64,000 nt of DNA from Halomonas sp. KG2. Lineage in GTDB: Bacteria; Pseudomonadota; Gammaproteobacteria; Pseudomonadales; Halomonadaceae. The DNA lies in NCBI GenBank assembly GCA_030440445.1, contig CP098528.1, positions 682,001 to 746,000 on the forward strand, given 5' to 3'. Shown one piece after another: positions 58,054-64,000 of the stretch. The translations under genes and the position numbers were made by a program. The notes below the pieces were generated by a model that saw only the letters and a program-made list of their open reading frames with translations, was not told the DNA's origin and searched no databases. Within the stretch, counting starts at the first letter, position 1, and each line of letters opens with the position of its first letter.

Positions 58054-59127
58054 ATGAAACCTACACAGTCTTTTTTATTTGCTGCCATGGCGGCTCTGCC
58101 ACTGGCTATTGCCAGTGCAACCGCCCAGGCACAGTCCTATGAAATGGTCATCGCCACCCAGCTTCCAGAGGATATGAAAAATAACGAAATCTATCCTGCC
58201 CTGGTGCATTTCAAAAACCTTGTGGAAGCGCGTACCGATGGCGATCTTGAGGTCTCTATTTTTGGTGGCGGTCAGTTAGGTTCAGAAGTCGAAAATGGCT
58301 CAGAAGTGCAGGGTGGTCGTACCCTGCAATCGACCATTATGTCAGCGGGTGCGATGTCGTCGTTTTATGGTGACTACCAAGCCGTAACGGCTCCTTTCTT
58401 GTTTACCAGCTGGCGCCAAGCGTGGAGCTTCTTTGACAGCGAATGGTTTGCTGACTTCATGTCCGGCACCGTTGAAGACGCCAATATGCGCTACTTAGGA
58501 ACGTTCGATGATGGCGGTGGTTTTGTAGCCTTCACTAACAACGGGCGCTTGATTGAGACCATGGAAGATCTCGAAGGGCTCAATATCCGTACCGAAGAGA
58601 ACCCCGCTCACGTCGCTATTATGCGCTCACTTGGTGCTTCTGCCACGCCGCTACCTTGGGGTGAGCTGATTACTGCCCTTGAAACGGGGTTGGCGGATGG
58701 CCAGTTTAACGCTCCCGTGCTGAATACCACGTTCAACTTTGATGCGGTAACGGACTACACCACCCTGACAGGGCATGTGTACAACAGCGCCCCTTGGGTC
58801 GTCAGTGAATCCTGGTATCAGTCGCTGCCGGAAACGCATCAGCAGGCGTTAATCAGCTCTGCCCGCGAAGCGATTCAACTGAGCCACGGTATGTCGGGTG
58901 CGCTGTCCACCGCCAGTTGGGTAGAGTCCTGCGAACGTTTCGAAGCGTGCTACCTGATGCCTGATGCTGAGCGGGAACGCATGGCAGAAGTTGCCCGACC
59001 CGCTTGGAAAGAGTGGATTGTCGATGACTTCGGTATGGATGAAGCCCGCGTGCAGGGGCTGCTTGACGAAGTTGAGCGGGTTGGTCAGCAATTGGCAGAT
59101 GATGATCTGCGCATTTACGGCCAGTAA
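58054..59127 (+). CDS. TRAP transporter substrate-binding protein (DctP family)
   Basis: Periplasmic binding protein of 357 residues. The signal peptide is SFLFAAMAALPLAIASATAQAQ, with the mature start near SYEMVIATQLPEDM. DctP signatures follow: FGGGQLGSEVENGSEVQGG, LEGLNIRTEENPAHVAIMRSLGASATPLPWGELITALETGLADGQFNAP, with the carboxylate-binding Arg in NIRT. The ligand is probably an organic anion or zwitterion with a carboxylate. Two extra cysteines lie near the C-terminal part (SCERFEACYL). A hairpin follows before dctQ. Confidence 0.92.
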   Translation: MKPTQSFLFAAMAALPLAIASATAQAQSYEMVIATQLPEDMKNNEIYPALVHFKNLVEARTDGDLEVSIFGGGQLGSEVENGSEVQGGRTLQSTIMSAGAMSSFYGDYQAVTAPFLFTSWRQAWSFFDSEWFADFMSGTVEDANMRYLGTFDDGGGFVAFTNNGRLIETMEDLEGLNIRTEENPAHVAIMRSLGASATPLPWGELITALETGLADGQFNAPVLNTTFNFDAVTDYTTLTGHVYNSAPWVVSESWYQSLPETHQQALISSAREAIQLSHGMSGALSTASWVESCERFEACYLMPDAERERMAEVARPAWKEWIVDDFGMDEARVQGLLDEVERVGQQLADDDLRIYGQ

Positions 59128-59144
59128 GGTTTAGCGACGGACAA

Positions 59145-59173
59145 ACGCTGGGGTAGCAAGGTTGCCCCAGCGT
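59145..59173 (+). other. Intercistronic hairpin between dctP and dctQ
   Basis: ACGCTGGGG (59145-59153) pairs with CCCCAGCGT (59165-59173), and TAGC/GTTG continue inward with wobble pairs over an AAG loop, 13 pairs in all. No T-run follows; the dctQ ribosome binding site begins immediately after. It likely protects the dctP message so the binding protein is made in excess. Confidence 0.7.
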
Positions 59174-59184
59174 GAGGAATCACG

Positions 59185-59730
59185 ATGAGCGTTTTACCCC
59201 CGTTACGCCGTCTAAGCGATCACATCAATCAGGCGGCGATTGTATTATGCGTTGGCTGTATTTTATCGATGCTGGGCATTTCTTTTACCGCCTTTCTCTA
59301 CAAACTGTTTACCGGCAGCACGCTGAGCTGGACCTATTCGCTGGCCCGGCTTTTTTTGCCATGGATAGGCTTTCTCTCAATGACCATTTCACTGCGCTAT
59401 GGCGAGCATGTGGCGATGACGCTGTTAGTGCGTAGCCTGCCTAAAATCATGGTGAAAATAGCGGCGGTGATGTGTCTGGCGATCCTCGGCTTATTTGCAC
59501 TCATGCTTACTTGGTATGGCTGGGGCTACTTCTCCAACGCGACGCAGGTCTACATGGTGTCGGATCAAATCCGTATTCCTAGCAAAGTGACGGCCATTGT
59601 TGTTCCTATCAGCGGCCTGATTATGTTGCTGCATCTCGTTCACGGCTTTGCACTGCTTGAGCACTTTACAAGCGAGCATGAGGTGATCGATGACCTTCTT
59701 GAGAGCTCTGAAGAGGAGGCTCGCCCATGA
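59185..59730 (+). CDS. TRAP transporter small permease (DctQ family)
   Basis: Membrane protein of 181 residues with four hydrophobic segments (AAIVLCVGCILSMLGISFTAFLY, FLPWIGFLSMTISLRYGEHVAM, IAAVMCLAILGLFALMLTWYGW, IVVPISGLIMLLHLVHGF). The pattern WIGFLSMTISLRYGEHVAM is the typical DctQ central motif. A GAGGAA ribosome binding site precedes the ATG. The stop overlaps the dctM start (ATGA). Confidence 0.92.
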   Translation: MSVLPPLRRLSDHINQAAIVLCVGCILSMLGISFTAFLYKLFTGSTLSWTYSLARLFLPWIGFLSMTISLRYGEHVAMTLLVRSLPKIMVKIAAVMCLAILGLFALMLTWYGWGYFSNATQVYMVSDQIRIPSKVTAIVVPISGLIMLLHLVHGFALLEHFTSEHEVIDDLLESSEEEARP

Positions 59731-61001
59731 CGCCTACGATTATTGTATTTGTGCTGTTGCTGTTTATTGGGGCTCCCGTGGCGGTCGTCATGGCCATGTC
59801 CGGGCTGGCTGGCGGTTTCTCCCTGGGGGGAGAACGCATGCTCGGCATCATTGCTGACCGTATGTTTTCAGGGGTCTCTGGGTTTCTGTTAATTGCGGTG
59901 CCTTATTTTATTTTTACCGCCGAGTTAATGAATCAGGGCGGCCTAACCCACAAGCTGATTGCGTTTAATAATTCGTTGTTTGGCCGGGTTCGTGGCGCAC
60001 TTTCCCACGTCAATATTTCGGTATCGGTGTTTTTTGCCGGGTTAACCGGTGCCGCTGTCACTGACACCGTGGCAATCGGCAAAATCATGATTCCCGAAAT
60101 GAAAAAGCAGGGCTATGACGCTGAGTACGCGGCCGCCGTTACGGCATGTTCATCGATTATTGGGCCGATTATTCCGCCCAGTGTGGTGATGGTGGTGTAC
60201 GCCACGCTGTTGCGTGATATTTCGGTGATCGACCTTTTCGCGGGCGGCATTGTACCTGGGCTGTTGATGGCGTTGGCGCTGCTAGGTGTGAGCTTTTTCC
60301 TAGCTTGGAAACGGGGTTATCCCAAACAGGCGCCCACGCCGTTTAAAGTAGCGCTGATGTCGTTTGTGGTTGCGCTGCCCGCCATGGTGGTGCCGCTGAT
60401 TATTTTGGGTGGCATTCTGTCGGGCTTAACCACCATCACTGAAGCCTCTGGGTTTGCGGCGGTGTATGCCATCGTGATTGGCGTCGTATTTTATCGGAAT
60501 CTCACTTGGCGAAAAATTTGGGACGCGCTGGTCGTGACAGTACGTTTCTCTGGAGTGGTGTTTTTCTTGCTTGCCACCTCGGCGGTACTGGGCTGGTTTG
60601 TAACACGCTCAGGGATTGCCAGAGATGCTGCCGGGCTTATTACCACCTTTAGTGATGCCGCCTTCCTACAGTTAATGCTGGTGTGCTTACTACTGTTGGT
60701 GATTGGTACGGTGATGGACGTGTTGCCGGCACTTGTAGTGGTTGCGCCCGTACTTGTGCCAGCCATGATTCAGCTGGGTTTTGACCCGCTGCATTTCGCT
60801 ATATTGATGATTGTGGTGCTTAACGTTTCCAATGTGACGCCCCCAGTAGGGATGACATTAATGACGGCGGCCCGAATAGCCGAAGTGCCTTATGAGCGGG
60901 CCATTGTGGCATCACTACCATTTTATGTGGCTTTCATTGGCGTTATTGTGCTGTTAGCGGCATTTCCAGCGCTTTCAACCTGGATTCCCTCACTACTTTA
61001 A
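59727..61001 (+). CDS. TRAP transporter large permease (DctM family)
   Basis: Sodium-coupled translocating subunit of 424 residues with about 12 hydrophobic segments. Conserved blocks include VPYFIFTAELMNQGGLTHKLIAF, VSVFFAGLTGAAVTDTVAIGKIMIPEMKKQGYDAEYAAAVTACSSIIGPIIPPS, ILSGLTTITEASGFAAVYAIVIG and NVSNVTPPVGMTLMTAARIA. Together with dctP and dctQ it completes a tripartite importer. The first deacetylase-family gene starts 18 bases after its stop. Confidence 0.95.
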   Translation: MTPTIIVFVLLLFIGAPVAVVMAMSGLAGGFSLGGERMLGIIADRMFSGVSGFLLIAVPYFIFTAELMNQGGLTHKLIAFNNSLFGRVRGALSHVNISVSVFFAGLTGAAVTDTVAIGKIMIPEMKKQGYDAEYAAAVTACSSIIGPIIPPSVVMVVYATLLRDISVIDLFAGGIVPGLLMALALLGVSFFLAWKRGYPKQAPTPFKVALMSFVVALPAMVVPLIILGGILSGLTTITEASGFAAVYAIVIGVVFYRNLTWRKIWDALVVTVRFSGVVFFLLATSAVLGWFVTRSGIARDAAGLITTFSDAAFLQLMLVCLLLLVIGTVMDVLPALVVVAPVLVPAMIQLGFDPLHFAILMIVVLNVSNVTPPVGMTLMTAARIAEVPYERAIVASLPFYVAFIGVIVLLAAFPALSTWIPSLL

Positions 61002-61019
61002 AAGGCGGATGTGCAACAC

Positions 61020-62060
61020 ATGAAGTGCTTTTACCACCCTGACCAGGACTACCATGCGCCGCCGACCTTTCTGCTGCGTGGACAGCCAGCGCCATCACCG
61101 GAAGGGCCGGTGCGTGCTGAGCTGCTAAGCAAAGGGCTGGCCGCGGCTGGTTTGAGCTTGACGGCACCCAGTGAAACTGACTCGCCGATGCTGCGTAAAC
61201 GTCTTGAGCAGATTCATACACCGCGCTATTTACACTTTTTGGAAACGATTTACGAGCGTTGGCAAGCGCTGCCTAATGCAGCGGCGCTGGTGGCCCCGAA
61301 CGTTCACCCTTGTGGTGGTGCTAGCCACTACCCGAGTCACCCCGTTGGCCAGGCAGGCTGGCATTTGCACGATATGGCATGCCCATTAAGCGAAACGAGC
61401 TTTCAAGGGGCATTAGCCTCGGCTGCGACAGCCGTGGCTGCCACTGAGGAAGTGATGAATGGCGCATCGCTCGCCCGCGCTTACGCCTTGTGTCGGCCAC
61501 CGGGTCATCATGCAGGGCCGGATAATGCGGGTGGCTTCTGTTTATTGAATAACGCTGCCTTGGCTGCCAGCGTGCTGCGTGAGAAGTTTGCCAAAGTAGC
61601 GATCATTGACGTGGATTTGCATCACGGTAACGGTACTCAGGATATTTTCTACTCCCGCGGGGATGTCTGGACGGGTTCTGTACACGTCGACCCAAGTGTT
61701 TTTTATCCCTTCTTCTGGGGGGGCGTGGACGAGATAGGGTGCGAAGAGGGTGAAGGCGCCAACGTCAACTTGCCTCTGCCATTGGGCAGCGATGGTGAGA
61801 CCTACCTTAATGCGGTGGCTATGCTGATTGAGCAGCTCAACCGTTACCAGCCAGAAGCGGTCGTGGTGTCGTTGGGGCTGGATGTCCACAAGGATGATCC
61901 GCTTGCCGGGTTAAGCGTGGAAACCGAAGCCTTTGTCGCACTAGGTAAGCAGTTGAGCGATTTGCCGTACCCCACTGTGGTGATTCAGGAAGGTGGCTAT
62001 CCGACTGAGCAGCTAAGCGCTAACCTTGCCGCCTTTATGCGTGGTTATCAGAGAAGTTGA
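61020..62060 (+). CDS. Acetylpolyamine-amidohydrolase-like deacetylase (HDAC superfamily)
   Basis: Zinc deacetylase of 346 residues. The catalytic features of the arginase/HDAC fold are intact: His pair in RPPGHHAGPDNAGGFCLLNN (163-164), zinc ligands Asp199 and His201 in IDVDLHHGNGTQDIFY, Asp288 in SLGLDVHKDDP, and Tyr327 in QEGGY. Sequence and length resemble acetylpolyamine amidohydrolase (GTQDIFYSRGDVW, FETLxWERW-like N-terminal loop), which removes acetyl groups from acetylputrescine and related amines. The start at 61020 gives MKCFYHPDQDYH; GTG at 61011 is an alternative. The true acyl substrate is inferred to be what the TRAP system imports. Confidence 0.88.
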   Translation: MKCFYHPDQDYHAPPTFLLRGQPAPSPEGPVRAELLSKGLAAAGLSLTAPSETDSPMLRKRLEQIHTPRYLHFLETIYERWQALPNAAALVAPNVHPCGGASHYPSHPVGQAGWHLHDMACPLSETSFQGALASAATAVAATEEVMNGASLARAYALCRPPGHHAGPDNAGGFCLLNNAALAASVLREKFAKVAIIDVDLHHGNGTQDIFYSRGDVWTGSVHVDPSVFYPFFWGGVDEIGCEEGEGANVNLPLPLGSDGETYLNAVAMLIEQLNRYQPEAVVVSLGLDVHKDDPLAGLSVETEAFVALGKQLSDLPYPTVVIQEGGYPTEQLSANLAAFMRGYQRS

Positions 62061-62070
62061 GAGAAGCTCA

Positions 62071-63177
62071 ATGAGTAAGACAGGGTTTTACTGGCACGAA
62101 CGCTGCTTTTGGCACGACCAGGGGGCAATTGGTGTTTTCTCTGCTCCCGGTGAGTTTCTGCAGCCTCAGCCTGCTTCAGAAAGCCCCGAGAGCAAGCGAC
62201 GACTGAAGAATATTCTTGAAGTCAGCGGCCTGATAGATGAATTGAGAGTGGTCAAACCACCCGTTGTCGCGCAGCAAGACCTGCTGCGCTTTCACACCCC
62301 ACGTTACCTGCAAATGCTGGCGGACGCCGATGCGAGTGGTGGTGGCAATGGTGGTGACTGCGCCCCCTTTACTCCTGGCAGCTGGGCCGCCGCAAGGCAC
62401 TCCGCGGGGCTTGCCGTCGCAGCGGTAGAGGACGTGGCGCTTGGGCATGTTGATAACGCTTATGCGCTTTGTCGCCCGCCGGGGCATCACGCCGAGGCGG
62501 ATCAGGGGCGAGGTTTCTGTTTGCTGGGTAATATCCCGGTAGCGGTGATGCGTGCCCGAGCCCTGGGGCAAGTGAAACGGGTAGCGATTCTTGATTGGGA
62601 CGTGCACCACGGTAATAGCCAGCAGTCGGCGTTTTATGCCGAGCCTGAGGTGTTTACCGTTTCCGTTCACCAAGCCGCGAACTATCCGCTTGATAGCGGC
62701 AGTTTTGACGAGCAAGGCGAAGGCGAAGGGCTAGGGGCAAACCTTAACCTGCCGCTGCCGCCGGGCTGTGGTTTGGGCGCTTATCGCTATGCGATGGAGT
62801 CGCTGGTGTTGCCAGCACTGGAAGCTTTTAACCCAGACTTAATCGTGGTGGCCTGTGGCTATGATGCCTGTGCCAAAGATCCGCTAGGCAAGATGTTGCT
62901 CAACAGTGCCGCGTTTGCCGAAATGACCGCACAGCTAAAAGCGCTGGCCGCCCGTTGTTGTCAGGGGAAGCTGGTCTTCGTCCATGAAGGTGGTTACTCA
63001 GAAGGCTATGTGCCGCTATGCGGACATAGCGTTATTCAAACGCTGGCAGGTAGCACCATTAGTGTCCCCGACCCGCAAAACGATGAAATTGCTGCCTGGG
63101 GGTATCAAGCCTTACAACCGCACCAGCAAGCGCTAATCGACGGCTGGCGCCAACAGTGGGAGCAAGTTACGCAATGA
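62071..63177 (+). CDS. Class II-type HDAC-superfamily amidohydrolase
   Basis: A second, different zinc deacetylase-fold enzyme of 368 residues, only distantly similar to the preceding one. Active-site residues are complete: PPGHHAEADQGRGFCLLGN (His139-His140), Asp177 and His179 in ILDWDVHHGNSQQ, Asp265 in CGYDACAKDPLG and Tyr309 in HEGGYSEGY. WDVHHGN and GYDA(C) fit the class II HDAC/HdaH-like branch. It starts ten bases after the first deacetylase gene, and its stop overlaps the aminotransferase start (ATGA). Two deacylases side by side suggest two acylated intermediates or different acyl chains. Confidence 0.88.
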   Translation: MSKTGFYWHERCFWHDQGAIGVFSAPGEFLQPQPASESPESKRRLKNILEVSGLIDELRVVKPPVVAQQDLLRFHTPRYLQMLADADASGGGNGGDCAPFTPGSWAAARHSAGLAVAAVEDVALGHVDNAYALCRPPGHHAEADQGRGFCLLGNIPVAVMRARALGQVKRVAILDWDVHHGNSQQSAFYAEPEVFTVSVHQAANYPLDSGSFDEQGEGEGLGANLNLPLPPGCGLGAYRYAMESLVLPALEAFNPDLIVVACGYDACAKDPLGKMLLNSAAFAEMTAQLKALAARCCQGKLVFVHEGGYSEGYVPLCGHSVIQTLAGSTISVPDPQNDEIAAWGYQALQPHQQALIDGWRQQWEQVTQ

Positions 63178-64000
63178 CACCGCTTTATGATCGCGATGGT
63201 TGGATTTGGCAGGATGGTGAATGGCTGGCTTGGCGAGAGGCCAAGGTCCATGTGTTTACCCATACGCTGCACTATGGAATGGGCTGTTTTGAGGGCGTGC
63301 GCGCCTATGAAGGGGAGCAGGGAGCGGCACTGTTTCGGGTTGCTGAGCATACCCGTCGCTTAGCAGAGAGCGCCCACTCCTTAGATATTCCGATCGCTTT
63401 TAGCGAAGAGGCGCTGATTGAGGCTCAGCAGGCGTGCTTGCGTAAAAATCAGCTGACTAACGCTTATCTGAAGCCAACGGTGTTTCTTGGCGCGGAAGGC
63501 CTTGGTCTACGGGCTAAAGGGTTAAGCACCCATGTGATGATTGCTGCCTGGGATCTTGGGCCGTATCTGTCGCCGCAGGCAACACGCTGTGGGTTACGTG
63601 CGCTGACGTCTTCCTGGGCGCGCCACCACGTCAATATCAGCCTGTGCCGTGCCAAGACCAGCGGTCATTATGTGAATTCAATGCTGGCGCTGAATACCGC
63701 CGTGAAAGCAGGGTTTGATGAAACCATTATGCTCGATCCGGAAGGCTATGTAGCCGAAGCGTCCGCCGCTAATGTTTTCTTATTGCGCGATGGTGTACTG
63801 CACACGCCCGAAGTGACGTCCTGCTTGCAGGGCATCACCCGCGATAGTGTGATTCAGTTGGCCCGCGAGGCGCTGGGCATTGAAGTGCGCGAGCGTCGCA
63901 TCACTCGCGATGAGCTGTATACCGCCGATGAAGCGTTCTTAACCGGTACCGCTGCGGAAATTCTTCCTCTGCGTGAACTGGATGGCCGCCGAATCGGGGT
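63174..64000 (+). CDS. Branched-chain-type (class IV) aminotransferase, 3' end outside window
   Basis: About 276 residues are visible. Fold type IV PLP enzyme: it opens WIWQDGEWLAWREAKVHVFTHTLHYGMGCFEGVRAYEG, the BCAT N terminus, and has the PLP lysine in CRAKTSGHYVNSMLALNTA and the EASAANVFLL motif with the Glu that contacts the PLP pyridine nitrogen. The visible sequence ends in AFLTGTAAEILPLRELDGRRIG, close to the family's end. Its ATG overlaps the upstream stop. Operon context suggests a dedicated role in the catabolic cluster rather than general IlvE function, but general BCAT activity cannot be excluded. Confidence 0.9.
   Translation, partial: MTPLYDRDGWIWQDGEWLAWREAKVHVFTHTLHYGMGCFEGVRAYEGEQGAALFRVAEHTRRLAESAHSLDIPIAFSEEALIEAQQACLRKNQLTNAYLKPTVFLGAEGLGLRAKGLSTHVMIAAWDLGPYLSPQATRCGLRALTSSWARHHVNISLCRAKTSGHYVNSMLALNTAVKAGFDETIMLDPEGYVAEASAANVFLLRDGVLHTPEVTSCLQGITRDSVIQLAREALGIEVRERRITRDELYTADEAFLTGTAAEILPLRELDGRRIG

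Noticed and set aside
61020..62060. AcuC (acetoin utilisation) assignment for the first HDAC-fold protein
   Set aside because: Length and motifs (GTQDIFYSRGDVW, LGLDVHKDDP) fit acetylpolyamine amidohydrolases better, and no acetoin genes are nearby.
63464..63655. Antisense open frame within the aminotransferase gene
   Set aside because: The plus-strand aminotransferase is unambiguous although its stop lies outside the window.

Overview
This window looks like chromosome from a moderately GC-rich gammaproteobacterium, most likely a member of the Halomonadaceae (Halomonas or a relative). The inference rests on gene order (def-fmt-rsmB-trkA beside dprA-tsaC-hemF-aroE; queA-tgt-yajC-secD-secF-suhB; iscRSA-ndk-rlmN-pilF-rodZ-ispG-hisS-yfgM-bamB-der), a TRAP transporter, acidic linker regions and protein sequence character. 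No database was searched.

Layout. 1-8.6 kb: biotin genes bioB-bioF (bioF runs off the left edge), tapT, then a long minus-strand block of DMT transporter, TraB-like protein, trkH, trkA and dodecin. 8.6-19 kb: rsmB-fmt-def (minus), divergent from a LysM-less envelope protein, dprA, tsaC, hemF and aroE (plus), followed by an M48 lipoprotein, a DUF815 ATPase and an unknown lipoprotein. 19-33 kb: a long minus-strand housekeeping block from trmJ and cysE through iscR-iscS-iscA to der, ending at a strong terminator. The isc part has no iscU, hscB, hscA or fdx, and IscS lacks its usual C-terminal tail. 33-39.7 kb: a SuhB homologue with a degraded catalytic site, secF-secD-yajC, tgt, queA and tRNA-Leu(CAA).

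39.8-48.7 kb is more accessory: a ScsB-type DsbD with a two-domain thioredoxin-like partner, a MocR regulator, an azoreductase operon preceded by two identical-core palindromes and a TetR gene, and a Tat-type metallo-hydrolase divergent from a LysR gene. 49.05-55.5 kb is one gene for a 2151-residue surface-type protein with about 11 repeats of roughly 120 residues. 55.7-64 kb is a catabolic cluster: AraC regulator, RidA-like protein, ornithine-cyclodeaminase-like reductase, TRAP transporter (dctPQM), two different zinc deacetylase-family enzymes and a branched-chain-type aminotransferase cut by the right edge. It reads as import, deacylation, transamination and imine handling of an acylated amino compound.

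A theme that crosses the window is short tandem repetition at gene boundaries: at least seven gaps carry 2-4 copies of a 14-15 bp unit whose sequence differs at each locus, and the end of cysE carries five in-frame 12 bp copies. The other observations most worth checking are the reduced isc operon, the likely pseudo-enzyme SuhB, the giant repeat protein and the paired TetR operators.
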